Assembly: GCF_014297465.1 (NCBI RefSeq)
Contig: NZ_JACORT010000015.1
Coordinates: forward strand, 1 to 64,000
From: Ramlibacter cellulosilyticus
Lineage (GTDB): Bacteria; Pseudomonadota; Gammaproteobacteria; Burkholderiales; Burkholderiaceae_C
Reading direction: 5' to 3'
DNA: 64,000 bases
The notes below the pieces were generated by a model that worked only from the letters and a program-made list of their open reading frames with translations, ran no database searches and was not told the DNA's origin. A program made the position numbers and the translations under genes. Positions 7,854-17,815 of the stretch are shown in pieces (position 1 is the first letter of the stretch; each line of letters begins with the position of its first letter).

Positions 7854-8987
7854 TTAGTATCGCTTCGCGACCTCTTCCAGCATCACTTCCGTTGCGCCGC
7901 CGCCAATGGCGAGCACCCGGGCGTCGCGCCAGAGCCGCTCCACGGCGGTTTCCCGCACGTAGCCCATGCCGCCATGGAACTGCTGGCAACCCTGGACCAC
8001 CTCGTTCACCAGTTCCCCGGTCAGCGCCTTGAGCATGGAGACTTCCTGGACGATCTCGGCGCCCTGGGCCACGCGCCAGGCGCAGTGGTACAGGAACTGG
8101 CGGGCGGCGCGCGTCTTCGCATCCCACATGGCGATGCGCTGGCGGATCACCTGCTGGTCCCACAGCGGCCCGCCGAAGGCCTGCCGCTGGCGCACGTGGT
8201 CCAGCGTGAGCTGCAAGGCGCGCTGGCAGTGGCCGACGGCCATCGCGGCCAGCGCGATGCGCTCCGTCTGGAAGTTCTTCATCACCGAATAGAAGCCCTT
8301 GCCTTCCTCGCCGAGGAGGTGGGACGCCGGGATGCGGACGTCGTCGAACACCAGTTCGGCGGTATCCGAGGACAACCACCCGGTCTTGTGCAGCGCCCGC
8401 CCGACGCTGAAGCCGGGCGTGCCCTTCTCCACGATGAACATGGAGACTTCGCGCTTGCCGGGGCCCGTCTTCGCCGCGACGAAGTAGAGGTCCGCATGCA
8501 CGCCGTTCGTGATGAACATCTTGGTGCCGTTCAGCACCCACTCGTCGCCTTCACGGACCGCGCGCGTGCGGATGCCGGCCACGTCCGAACCGGCGCCCGG
8601 TTCGGTGATCGCCACTGCGCAGACTTTCTCGCCGGCGGTGAGCTGGCGCAGGTACTTGTCCTTCTGCGCGACGCTGCCCGCATGGTGCAAATGCGGCCCG
8701 GCCATGTCCGTGTGCACCAGCACCGTGATGATGAAACCGCCGAACGTGGACTGCGACAGCGCCTCGGCGAACACGAGGTTGCTCAATGCGTCCGCGCCGC
8801 CGCCGCCGTACTCCGGCTCCCACATCAGTCCCAGCAGCCCCGCCGCGCCCATGCGCCGCAGCACCTCGCGCGGGACGAAGCCCTGCTCCTCCCAGGCCTC
8901 GGCGTGCGGCTCGACCTCGCGCGCGAGGAAGCGCGCGACCTGGTCGCGCAGCAGCTCGTGCTCGGGGGTGTCGTAGATGGACTGCAT
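7854..8987 (-). CDS. Acyl-CoA dehydrogenase (LCAD/IVD-type active site)
   Basis: 377 residues with all acyl-CoA dehydrogenase parts: AITEPGAGSDVAGIRTRA (about 126-143) for FAD/substrate contact, the middle beta-domain, and the C-terminal helical bundle with QQFHGGMGYVRE. The usual glutamate of the C-terminal YEGT motif is glycine here (AIGGGATEV). The catalytic base is therefore probably E242 in QTERIALA, the position used by isovaleryl-CoA and long-chain enzymes. In this operon isovaleryl-CoA is a reasonable substrate, but citronellyl- or long-chain acyl-CoA is possible. The start is one base after the vapC-like stop (TGA-C-ATG). Confidence 0.88.
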   Translation of the reverse strand: MQSIYDTPEHELLRDQVARFLAREVEPHAEAWEEQGFVPREVLRRMGAAGLLGLMWEPEYGGGGADALSNLVFAEALSQSTFGGFIITVLVHTDMAGPHLHHAGSVAQKDKYLRQLTAGEKVCAVAITEPGAGSDVAGIRTRAVREGDEWVLNGTKMFITNGVHADLYFVAAKTGPGKREVSMFIVEKGTPGFSVGRALHKTGWLSSDTAELVFDDVRIPASHLLGEEGKGFYSVMKNFQTERIALAAMAVGHCQRALQLTLDHVRQRQAFGGPLWDQQVIRQRIAMWDAKTRAARQFLYHCAWRVAQGAEIVQEVSMLKALTGELVNEVVQGCQQFHGGMGYVRETAVERLWRDARVLAIGGGATEVMLEEVAKRY

Positions 8988-8988
8988 G

Positions 8989-9390
8989 TCAGTGCCGCCA
9001 CGCACGAAGGCCGCGCAGTTCCTCGAACGCGTCGAAATCGCGGTCGCGGTGGAGCAGCACGTAGCCGTTCTCGATGCAGAAGGTCGCGATGAGCACGTCG
9101 ACCGGGCTGCGCACCGTGACGCCCGCCGCGCGCAGGCTGCGATAGTGCTGGGCAGCCTCCAGCGCCAGGGCTGCCCCACCGGTGGATTCCACTCCCACGC
9201 TTTCCATCAGGACGCGCGCCTGCCGGAACTCACGCTCATGGCGAAAGCCCCGCAGCACTTCATAGAGGACCAGGTCGGGCACGACGAGCCGCACCTCGCC
9301 GTCCTGCAGCAGGCGGTCCAGCGCGTCCGTGCCCGCGCCGGGACGGTCGTTGAAGAAGTCGATCCACACCCCGGAGTCAACGACGACCAC
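8989..9390 (-). CDS. vapC: VapC-like PIN-domain ribonuclease toxin
   Basis: 133 residues of the PIN family: the first acidic residue is in VVVDSGVWIDFF (D5), another is in LVLYEVLRG (E45), and the late acidic cluster is SPVDVLIATF and HRDRDFDAF. These four acidic residues coordinate Mg2+ in VapC endoribonucleases, which cleave tRNA or rRNA. It overlaps the antitoxin gene by 14 nt and ends one base before the acyl-CoA dehydrogenase ATG. The gene appears intact. Confidence 0.87.
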   Translation of the reverse strand: MVVVDSGVWIDFFNDRPGAGTDALDRLLQDGEVRLVVPDLVLYEVLRGFRHEREFRQARVLMESVGVESTGGAALALEAAQHYRSLRAAGVTVRSPVDVLIATFCIENGYVLLHRDRDFDAFEELRGLRAWRH

Positions 9391-9628
9391 GCGGCGTCCT
9401 CCTCGCGGGCTCCCTGGCCTCCAGCTTCGTCGCGGCGGGCTCCTTCCAGTCCACGGCCTCGTCGCCCTCCCACTTCAGCCGGCCTCGCCACTTGAGGATT
9501 TCGCGGTAGGCAGCCTGCCGCGCGAGCAGGCGCAGCCCGGCCTCGACGGCTTCCTTCTTGGTCTGGTACGGCCCCGACTTCATGGCCTCGGCCATCAAGT
9601 CGTCGTCGATGTCGATGTTGGTGCGCAT
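9377..9628 (-). CDS. vapB: VapB-type antitoxin
   Basis: 83 residues. The N-terminal MRTNIDIDDDLMAEAMKSG is a ribbon-helix-helix DNA-binding segment of the VapB type, followed by TKKEAVEAGLRLLARQAA and a basic C-terminal tail that would mask the toxin. It overlaps vapC by 14 nt, the standard antitoxin-first order. No strong Shine-Dalgarno is visible; a palindrome lies immediately upstream. Confidence 0.87.
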   Translation of the reverse strand: MRTNIDIDDDLMAEAMKSGPYQTKKEAVEAGLRLLARQAAYREILKWRGRLKWEGDEAVDWKEPAATKLEAREPARRTPRGRR

Positions 9629-9630
9629 GA

Positions 9631-9663
9631 TGTGTATTGATCAGCGATTTCATACACACTATA
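9631..9663 (-). promoter_or_regulatory. Putative VapBC operator/promoter
   Basis: TGTGTAT at 9631-9637 and ATACACA at 9652-9658 form a perfect inverted repeat with 14 nt between arms (21 bp centre to centre, two helical turns). It lies just upstream of the vapB ATG. On the minus strand a TATAGT -10-like hexamer (9658-9663) abuts the outer arm, so a bound VapBC complex would cover the start of transcription. This fits the autoregulation usual for ribbon-helix-helix antitoxins. Confidence 0.6.
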
Positions 9664-9667
9664 CGCC

Positions 9668-11290
<1,623 letters not shown>

Positions 11291-11415
11291 GCGACCGAGC
11301 TTAAGCCGTCCGCACTTTTCCGGGCTTGCCCGGCAGGTTGCAAATCGTGCCAGTCGCCTACACTTGCGCCGTGCCCTCCCGCGCCCGTCCGCCCACGCCC
11401 GCCGCTGCCACCCCC

Positions 11416-12396
11416 ATGGCCTTCGCCCGAGCCATCGCAGCGGCGTACCGGCGCCATGGCCGGCGCCCCGAGACGGCCTTGCGCCTGGCACAGATCACGC
11501 CAGCAGCCCTGCAACAGCCCGACGGTTGCATGACGGCGCGCCAGATGGAAATCCTGTCCGCCGCGGCGATGCAGGAGCTCGACGACGAAGGCCTGGGCGC
11601 CTTCGCGCGCCGCCTGCCGTGGGGCAGCTACGGCATGCTGGCGCGCGCGTCGCTGGGCGCGCCCACGCTGGAAGTCGCGCTCAAGCGCTGGTGCCGCCAC
11701 CACGGCCTGCTGGCGGACGACGTCGCGCTCTCGGTCACGGTCGCCGGCAACGTCGCCGCGATCACCGTCGACGAGCGCCGCCCCCTGCCGGCCGAGGTGC
11801 GCGAGCTCAGCCTCGCCTTCCTGCTGCGCAACGTGCACGGCCTCGCCTGCTGGTACGTCGATTCGCGCATCCCGCTGCTCGGTGCGGCCTTTCCTTTCGC
11901 GGCGCCACCGCATGCGGCGGCGTACGCGCACATGTTCCCCGCCCCGCTGGCCTTCGGCGCACCGCAGGCGCAGATCCGCTTCGACGCGCAGTACCTCCAG
12001 CTGCCGCTGCGCCGCGACGAGAAGGCGCTCGCGCAGATGCTGCAGCGCGCGCTGTCCATCACCGTGCGCCAGTACCGCCGCGACCGGCTGCTGGTGCCGC
12101 AGGTGTGCCAGGCCCTCGCCGCGCACCCCGAGCGCAGCCACAGTGCCGAGGCGCTCGCGACGCTGCTGCACGTGTCGCCGCGCACGCTGCACCGCCAGCT
12201 CAAGGAGGAAGGCGCGAGCCTGCAGCAGCTGAAGGACGAGGTGCGGCTCGAGCGCGCGAAAGACCTGCTCTATCGCACCGACAAGCCCGTCAAGCAGGTG
12301 GCCGCGGCCGTCGGCTTCCGCAACGAGAAGAGCTTCTCGCGCGCATTCCGGCTCTGGACCGGGATGTCGCCTGCCGCGCTGCGCAGCGGCGATTGA
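11416..12396 (+). CDS. AraC-family transcriptional regulator (Arabinose_bd-like N-domain)
   Basis: 326 residues from the ATG at 11416; an upstream in-frame extension is possible but is rich in proline and alanine and looks non-coding. The N-terminal part (about 10-190) fits the OruR/ArgR-like effector domain of this AraC branch. The C-terminal two helix-turn-helix motifs include SAEALATLLHVSPRTLHRQL and KQVAAAVGFRNEKSFSRAFR. It is divergent from mccB with a 125-bp gap and is the obvious candidate regulator of the carboxylase operon, where many proteobacteria instead have a MerR-type LiuR. Confidence 0.85.
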   Translation: MAFARAIAAAYRRHGRRPETALRLAQITPAALQQPDGCMTARQMEILSAAAMQELDDEGLGAFARRLPWGSYGMLARASLGAPTLEVALKRWCRHHGLLADDVALSVTVAGNVAAITVDERRPLPAEVRELSLAFLLRNVHGLACWYVDSRIPLLGAAFPFAAPPHAAAYAHMFPAPLAFGAPQAQIRFDAQYLQLPLRRDEKALAQMLQRALSITVRQYRRDRLLVPQVCQALAAHPERSHSAEALATLLHVSPRTLHRQLKEEGASLQQLKDEVRLERAKDLLYRTDKPVKQVAAAVGFRNEKSFSRAFRLWTGMSPAALRSGD

Positions 12397-12454
12397 GCCC
12401 CACGGCCGCGCAGGTCGTTGCTAGCATCGTCCCTCCCTCCCCGAAAGGACGCGC

Positions 12455-13852
12455 ATGGAGACCGTCTTCGGCATCGACGCCACGCTGCTGTCGCGCATCC
12501 AGTTCGCGTTCACGATCTCCTTCCACATCATCTTCCCGGCGTTCAGCATCGGGCTGTCGGCGTTCATCGCCACGCTGGAGATCCTGTGGATGTGGACGGG
12601 CCGCCCGCACCTGCACCTGCTCGCGCGCTTCTGGACCAAGATCTTCGCGGTGTCGTTCGCGATGGGCGTGGTCTCCGGCATCGTCATGGAGTACCAGATC
12701 GGGACCAACTGGTCGCGCTTCAGCCAGGTCACCGGCAACACGCTGGGCCCGCTGTTCGCCTACGAGGTGCTGACCGCCTTCTTCCTCGAAGCCAGCTTCC
12801 TCGGGATCATGCTGTTCGGCTGGAACCGCTTCCCGCCCTGGCTGCACACGATGGCCTCGGTGCTCGTCGCGCTCGGCACGGCGCTGTCGGGCTTCTGGAT
12901 CCTCGCGGCGAACAGCTGGATGCAGACGCCGGCGGGCTTCGCCATCGAGAACGGCATCACCTATCCCGTGTCGTGGTTCGAGGTGATCTTCAACCCCAGC
13001 TTCCCCTACCGCTTCACGCACATGATGATCGCCACCTACCTCACCACCTCGCTGGTGGTGGCGGCGACGGGCGCGCGCTACCTGCTGGACGGGCGCTTCC
13101 GCGAGGAGGCGATGACGATGCTGCGCATGGGGCTCGGCATGCTCGCGATCATGGGCCCGCTGCAGGCCGTCGTCGGCGACCTGCACGGGCTCAACACGCT
13201 CAAGCACCAGCCCGCGAAGATCGCCGCGATCGAGGCGCACTGGGAGGACAAGGGCCCCATGGACCTCGTCCTGTTCGCCTGGCCGGACCGCGAGCAGGAG
13301 CGCAACCATGCCGAGATCGCCATCCCGCGCCTGGGCAGCCTGATCCTCACGCACGACTGGAACGGGCGGGTGAAGGGCCTCAAGGAGTATCCGCGCGAAG
13401 ACCGGCCGCCGGTCGCGCCGGTGTTCTTCAGCTTCCGGCTGATGGTCGGCCTGGGCATCCTGATGATCGCCATCGGCTGGATCGGCTGGTGGCTGCTCTG
13501 GCGCAAGCGCATCTCGGACGCGCGCTGGTTCCTGCGGCCGCTGGCGAAGGCGTGGCCCGTGGGCTTCGTCGCGCTGCTCGCCGGCTGGATGGTCACGGAG
13601 ATCGGCCGCCAGCCCTGGATCGCCTACGGGGTGCTGCGCACCGCCGACGCGGTTTCGCCGGTCGCCGCGTCCCAGGTGCTGGTCTCGCTCGCGCTGTTCG
13701 TGGTCGTGTACTTCGTCGTCTTCTCGATCGGCATCTGGTACGTGCATCGCATGATCCTCAAGGGCCCCACCGGCGTGCCCGGGCCGGAGACGCTGCCGAA
13801 CCGCCCGCTCGCGGGCGGCCAGCCCGATCGCAAGGAAGCGGTGCCGGCATGA
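12455..13852 (+). CDS. cydA: Cytochrome bd-type quinol oxidase subunit I
   Basis: 465 residues, about nine transmembrane helices. Haem ligands are visible as H24 (ISFHIIFPAF) and H189 (YRFTHMMIATY), with conserved glutamates at 104 and 112 (YEVLTAFFLEASF) and the GRQPW motif in TEIGRQPWIAYG. The Q-loop between GLNTLKHQPAK and FFSFRLMVG is short, as in the cyanide-insensitive CioA group, rather than long as in E. coli CydA. It reduces O2 to water with ubiquinol electrons at high affinity. RBS GAAAGGA precedes the ATG. Its stop overlaps the cydB start (ATGA). Confidence 0.94.
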   Translation: METVFGIDATLLSRIQFAFTISFHIIFPAFSIGLSAFIATLEILWMWTGRPHLHLLARFWTKIFAVSFAMGVVSGIVMEYQIGTNWSRFSQVTGNTLGPLFAYEVLTAFFLEASFLGIMLFGWNRFPPWLHTMASVLVALGTALSGFWILAANSWMQTPAGFAIENGITYPVSWFEVIFNPSFPYRFTHMMIATYLTTSLVVAATGARYLLDGRFREEAMTMLRMGLGMLAIMGPLQAVVGDLHGLNTLKHQPAKIAAIEAHWEDKGPMDLVLFAWPDREQERNHAEIAIPRLGSLILTHDWNGRVKGLKEYPREDRPPVAPVFFSFRLMVGLGILMIAIGWIGWWLLWRKRISDARWFLRPLAKAWPVGFVALLAGWMVTEIGRQPWIAYGVLRTADAVSPVAASQVLVSLALFVVVYFVVFSIGIWYVHRMILKGPTGVPGPETLPNRPLAGGQPDRKEAVPA

Positions 13853-14865
13853 TCGCGGGCGTGTCCGACCTGCTGCCGGTGCTGCTCGCGCTCACGCTGG
13901 GCTTCACGGTCGTCATGTACGTGGTGCTCGATGGCTTCGACCTGGGCATCGGCATGCTCTTCCCCTTCTACCCGCAGGAAGCCGACCGCGACCTGGTGAT
14001 GAACTCGGTCGCGCCCTTCTGGGACGGCAACGAGACCTGGCTGGTGCTGGGCGGCGTGACGCTATGGGCCGCGTTCCCGAAAGCGTTCGCGGTGATCCTG
14101 CCGGCGGTCTACATCCCGGTGATCGTGCTGCTGCTGGCGCTGATCTTCCGCGGCGTGGCCTTCGAGTTCCGCTGGGTGGCCAAGCCGCGCCACCGCAAGT
14201 GGGACGTCGCGTTCGCCGGCGGTTCGACGCTGGCGGCGTTCGCGCAAGGCCTCGTGCTCGGGGGCATCCTGGAGGAGATCCCGGTGCGCGACGGCCAGTT
14301 CGCCGGCACGCCCTTCTGGTGGCTGTCGCCGTTCAGCGTGATGTGCGGCATCGCCGTGACGGTGGGCTATGCCTTGCTCGGCGCCACCTGGCTGATGCTC
14401 AAGACCACAGGCCCGGTCGAGGACCGGGCGCGCCGGCTGGCGCTGCCCCTTCTTCTTGCGCTGCTCGCCTTCATCGCGATCGTGAGCATCTGGACGCCGT
14501 TGCAGTTCCCGCGCATCCGCGAACGCTGGTTCGCCTTTCCCAACACCTTCTTCCTCGCGCCGGTGCCGGTCGCGACGCTGCTCTTCGCCTGGCTGTGCTG
14601 GTGGGGCATCCGGCGCAACGCCCCGCTCCTGCCCTTCGTGAGCGCGACGGTCATCTTCCTCCTGGCCTTCGCGGGCCTCGTCGTGTCCAACGTGCCGTAT
14701 CTCGTGCCGCCGGTGATGACGGTGTGGGACGCGGCGTCGCACCCGAGCTCGCAGATCTTCTACCTGGTGGGCGCGGCGATCCTGATCCCGCTGATCCTCG
14801 GGTACACCGCGGTGGTGTTCTATTTGTTCCGGGGGAAGCTGAAGCCGGGGCAGGGGTACCACTAG
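13849..14865 (+). CDS. cydB: Cytochrome bd-type quinol oxidase subunit II
   Basis: 338 residues, about eight transmembrane helices, with the family N-terminus VMYVVLDGFDLGIGML and the PFWDGNETWLVLGG loop. It pairs with the product of 12455-13852. No small CydX-like ORF is seen after it. The last ten codons (KLKPGQGYH-stop) and the following 70 bases are present a second time at 15020-15115 in altered form, so the 3' end of this gene has been duplicated together with a palindromic repeat. Confidence 0.94.
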   Translation: MIAGVSDLLPVLLALTLGFTVVMYVVLDGFDLGIGMLFPFYPQEADRDLVMNSVAPFWDGNETWLVLGGVTLWAAFPKAFAVILPAVYIPVIVLLLALIFRGVAFEFRWVAKPRHRKWDVAFAGGSTLAAFAQGLVLGGILEEIPVRDGQFAGTPFWWLSPFSVMCGIAVTVGYALLGATWLMLKTTGPVEDRARRLALPLLLALLAFIAIVSIWTPLQFPRIRERWFAFPNTFFLAPVPVATLLFAWLCWWGIRRNAPLLPFVSATVIFLLAFAGLVVSNVPYLVPPVMTVWDAASHPSSQIFYLVGAAILIPLILGYTAVVFYLFRGKLKPGQGYH

Positions 14866-14932
14866 GCCTGCGCCGAAAGATGTAGGGTGGCCGGCGCACG
14901 CCGGGCAGGTGAGCGACAGCGAACCCCACCGG
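14836..14932 (+). repeat. Direct repeat copy A (cydB 3' end plus palindrome arm)
   Basis: 97 bp comprising the last cydB codons, the stop, and GATGTAGGGTGGCCGGCG through CGAACCCCACCGG. Copy B at 15020-15115 matches it nearly base for base, with a few substitutions and one- or two-base indels. Confidence 0.85.
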
Positions 14933-15006
14933 TGGGCGGTGGCAGGCAGGCGCCGCACGGTGGGGTTCGCTTCGCTCACCTTCCGCGGCTTCGCCGCGCC
15001 ACCCTA
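14882..15006. repeat. GTAGGGTGG palindromic element
   Basis: The left arm begins GTAGGGTGG and contains GGTGAGCGACAGCGAACCCC. The right arm (14958-15006) is its approximate reverse complement, GGTGGGGTTCGCTTCGCTCA through CGCCACCCTAC, with an inner CCGCGG/GCCGCG hairpin. The whole can fold into a long stem. It resembles intergenic REP-type repeats of Comamonadaceae; a half-element is also found inside thiO at 62124-62174. Confidence 0.8.
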
Positions 15007-15019
15007 CAGAGGACTGCGA

Positions 15020-15115
15020 AAGCTGGAGCCGGGGCAGGGGTACCACCAGGGTGCGCCGAAGATGTAGGGTGGCCGGCGGCACGCCAGGTAGGTGAGCGAC
15101 AGCGAACCCCACCGG
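15020..15115 (+). repeat. Direct repeat copy B (degenerate cydB tail plus palindrome arm)
   Basis: Second copy of the 14836-14932 segment, 184 bp downstream. It still encodes KLEPGQGYH in the copied frame, but the stop codon is changed to CAG, so it is a non-functional fragment. Only the left arm of the palindrome follows it. Confidence 0.83.
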
Positions 15116-15157
15116 GCGTGCATTCGCACGCAGGCGCTCCAACCCGGACGGGGCCCT

Positions 15158-15535
15158 TCAACTCCGCCACGGCAACTCCAGCGCCTCGCCGTCCGGCAAG
15201 GCCACCGGGACGGGCGTCGCGGCGAAGACGGCGGTGGTCACGAGGGGCTCTTCCGCCGTGTTGAAGATCTGGTGCGGCACGCCCGCGGGCAGCACGAGCG
15301 TCTGGCCGGCGCGGAAGCGGTGCACGACACCACCGATGTGGACTTCGCCGCTGCCGGCATCGCACATCACCACTTCCTCGCAGCTGTGCGAATGCGGCGG
15401 CGTGCAGCCGCCGGGCGCCATGGACTGGCGCCAGACGCTCAGGTGGCGCAGGCCTTCGGCGCTGCCGGCGAGCGTGGCGTGGGCGACGCCCGGAATGGGC
15501 GTGGCGGCGGGGGCGTGCTGGTCGTGGACATACAT
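15158..15535 (-). CDS. Cupin-domain protein
   Basis: 125 residues forming a single small cupin barrel. Motif 1 is GGCTPPHSHSCEEVVMCDAGSG (metal-binding histidines and glutamate) and motif 2 is LPAGVPHQIFNTAEEP. Such proteins act as metal-dependent sugar/acid isomerases, dioxygenases or sensors; the substrate is not predictable. It is divergent from a LysR regulator with a 110-bp gap containing a palindrome, so it is probably the regulator's target. Confidence 0.83.
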   Translation of the reverse strand: MYVHDQHAPAATPIPGVAHATLAGSAEGLRHLSVWRQSMAPGGCTPPHSHSCEEVVMCDAGSGEVHIGGVVHRFRAGQTLVLPAGVPHQIFNTAEEPLVTTAVFAATPVPVALPDGEALELPWRS

Positions 15536-15598
15536 GGCGGGCTCCTGTGCGTTGGACGTGCCCGCAGTGTCGAAGCGCGGGGCTTGCCGCACAAGATG

Positions 15599-15620
15599 CG
15601 GCAATGCCGCTACATTGCCG
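15599..15620. promoter_or_regulatory. 22-bp palindrome, putative LysR operator
   Basis: CGGCAATG and CATTGCCG flank a 6-bp spacer, giving a perfect 8+6+8 palindrome 25 bp upstream of the LysR gene start and between the divergent cupin and LysR genes. The position is that of an autoregulatory LysR binding site. Confidence 0.6.
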
Positions 15621-15645
15621 ACATTCCGTCGCCAATGGAAGCGCC

Positions 15646-16536
15646 ATGAAGCACTCCCTCCAGCAGATGGCCGCCTTCGCCGAGACCGCGCGCCACGGCA
15701 GCTTCGCGGCGGCCGCGCGCGAACTGGGCAGCGCCCCTTCCACGCTCGCCAAGGCGGTGGCGCGCCTCGAGGCCTCGCTGCAGGTGAAGCTGTTCCATCG
15801 CACGACGCGGCAGGTGAGCCTCACGCCCGACGGCGAGCGCCTGTTCGGCCGCTGCGAGCGGCTGCTCGCGGAACTCGAGGCGCTGCAGGCGGACGCCTCC
15901 GGCGCCCGCGACGAGCCGACGGGCCTGCTGCGCGTCGACCTGCCGATCGTCCTGGGGCGCGAATGCGTGCTGCCGCTGCTCGCGCGCATGGCGCAGCGTT
16001 TTCCGCGGCTGCAGCTCGATGTGCGGCTGCAGGACGCGTACGCCGACCTGGTGAAGGAAGGCATCGACGTCGCCGTGCGCCTCGGGCCGCTGAAGGACTC
16101 GAGCCTCGTCGCGCAACGCATCGGCAGCCAATCGATGGTGCTGGTGGCGAGCCGGCGTTACGTGGAGGCGAAAGGCACGCCGCGGCGGCTGGAGGACCTG
16201 TCCGCGCACGAGGCGCTGCTGTTCCGCATGCCGACCTCCGGGCGCGACCGGCCCTGGCGCTTCCGGCAGGGCGGCAAGGACGTGGAGATGCAGCCGCCCA
16301 CCCGCATGCGCGTGAACGACGGCGAAGGCCTCGTCGCCGCCGTGCGCCTGGACCTGGGACTCGCGCAGCTGCCCGAATACTTCGTGCGGCGCGAACTGGC
16401 GAGCGGCGAGGTCGTGGAAGTGCTCAAGTCGCTGCGGCCCACGCCCTCGCCCATCCTGGCCGTCTACCCCGGCGCGCGGCTGGTGCCGGCGCGCGTGCGC
16501 GCGTTCCTCCACGAGCTCAGGTCCCTCGAGGTTTAA
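15646..16536 (+). CDS. LysR-family transcriptional regulator
   Basis: 296 residues. The N-terminal winged helix-turn-helix (QQMAAFAETARHGSFAAAAR to KLFHRTTRQVSLTPDGE, about 5-65) is followed by a periplasmic-binding-type effector domain with the LRVDLPIVLGRECVLPLL start of the CrgA-like subgroup. It is divergent from the cupin gene and 43 nt upstream of an MFS gene on the same strand. It likely controls the cupin gene and perhaps the transporter. RBS-proximal sequence is poor in purines. Confidence 0.9.
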   Translation: MKHSLQQMAAFAETARHGSFAAAARELGSAPSTLAKAVARLEASLQVKLFHRTTRQVSLTPDGERLFGRCERLLAELEALQADASGARDEPTGLLRVDLPIVLGRECVLPLLARMAQRFPRLQLDVRLQDAYADLVKEGIDVAVRLGPLKDSSLVAQRIGSQSMVLVASRRYVEAKGTPRRLEDLSAHEALLFRMPTSGRDRPWRFRQGGKDVEMQPPTRMRVNDGEGLVAAVRLDLGLAQLPEYFVRRELASGEVVEVLKSLRPTPSPILAVYPGARLVPARVRAFLHELRSLEV

Positions 16537-16579
16537 TCCTTCCCGCCGCTACACTGCCTGCGCACCCACAGGCCGTCCC

Positions 16580-17803
16580 TTGAAACTCTTCCACGGCTGG
16601 CGCATCTCCATCGCCGGCGCCAGCATCCAGTTCCTGCATTCCGCCCTGCTCGTGCAGGCCTTCGGCGCCTACGTCGCGCTGCTCTCGGAGCAGAAGGGCT
16701 GGAGCAAGACGGCGCTCGCCGCGGGCGCGGCGCTGCAGGTGGTCGAAGGCGCGCTGCTCGGTCCGCTGCTCGGATGGCTGGTCGACCGCTTCGGTCCGCG
16801 CGGCATGGTGCAGGTCGGGCTCGTGCTGCTCGCGGGCGGCTTCTTCTGCTTCAGCCAGGTCGAGACGCTGCCCGGCTTCTACGGCGCGGTGCTGCTGATC
16901 GTGGTGGGCACCAGCTTCTGCGGCTACTTCCCCTTCTCGGTCGCGCTGGTGCACTGGTTCCAGCGCTGGCGCGCGCGCGCCCTCTCGCTCATGAGCCTCG
17001 GCCTGGCGCTCGGAGGCATCGCCGCGCCGCTGGTGGCGTGGGCGATGCAGAACTTCGGCTGGCAGCGCGTGGCCTTCGCCTCCAGCATGATCTTCCTCGC
17101 GATCGGCCTGCCGCTCTCGCGCGTCCTGCGGCGCAACCCCGCGGAGATCGGCGAGACCATGGACGGCCTGCCGCCCGCGGCCGCGGCGGAGCCCACGATC
17201 GGCGGCACGGTACGCGCGCCGGAGCGCAGCTTCACGGCGGCCGAGGCGCTGCGCACGCGGGCGTTCTGGCTGCTCGGCTTCGGGCATGCGTTCGCGCTGC
17301 TCGTGGTCACCGCCGTCAACGTGCACGCCATCTCGCACATGAAGGAAGGGCTGGGCTACACGCTGCCGCAGGCGGGCTTCGTCATCACGCTGATGACGCT
17401 CTCGCAGGCGGGCGGCGTGCTGCTGGGCGCCGCGGTGGGCGACCGCTGGAACAAGCGCCACGTGGCGGCCGGCTGCATGCTGGCCCACATGGGGGGCCTG
17501 CTGATGCTCACGTGGGCGGTGCATCCGGTCATGCTGGGCGCCTTCGCCGTGCTGCACGGCGTCGCCTGGGGCCTGCGCGGCCCGTTCATGCAGGCGCTGC
17601 GCGCGGACTACTTCGGCCTGCAGTCCATCGGCATGATCCTGGGCCTCTCGGCGGTTCTGATCTCGCTGGGCCAGGTGGCCGGCCCGCTGATCGCGGGGGC
17701 GTTCGCCGATTTCAGCGGGCACTACCGCATCGGCTTCACGCTGCTCGCGCTGGTCGCGGGCACGGGATCGCTGCTGTTCCTGATGGCGCGCAAGCCGGCC
17801 TGA
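16580..17803 (+). CDS. MFS transporter (monocarboxylate/oxalate-formate-like)
   Basis: 407 residues with about 12 transmembrane helices. MKLFHGWRISIAGASIQF is the usual beginning of this MFS branch, so the TTG at 16580 is taken as start. Loop 2-3 reads GWLVDRFGPRGMVQ, the standard MFS motif A. A cytoplasmic linker of about 30 residues separates the two six-helix halves near residue 200. The substrate is probably a small organic acid, but this is only family-level inference. It follows the LysR gene by 43 nt. Confidence 0.87.
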   Translation: MKLFHGWRISIAGASIQFLHSALLVQAFGAYVALLSEQKGWSKTALAAGAALQVVEGALLGPLLGWLVDRFGPRGMVQVGLVLLAGGFFCFSQVETLPGFYGAVLLIVVGTSFCGYFPFSVALVHWFQRWRARALSLMSLGLALGGIAAPLVAWAMQNFGWQRVAFASSMIFLAIGLPLSRVLRRNPAEIGETMDGLPPAAAAEPTIGGTVRAPERSFTAAEALRTRAFWLLGFGHAFALLVVTAVNVHAISHMKEGLGYTLPQAGFVITLMTLSQAGGVLLGAAVGDRWNKRHVAAGCMLAHMGGLLMLTWAVHPVMLGAFAVLHGVAWGLRGPFMQALRADYFGLQSIGMILGLSAVLISLGQVAGPLIAGAFADFSGHYRIGFTLLALVAGTGSLLFLMARKPA

Positions 17804-17815
17804 GCGCCACCGGGA

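Noticed and set aside
12397..12454. A promoter and O2-regulator site before cydA.
   Set aside because: Only a weak TAGCAT is visible and no Fnr-type TTGAT-N4-ATCAA palindrome, so no call is made.
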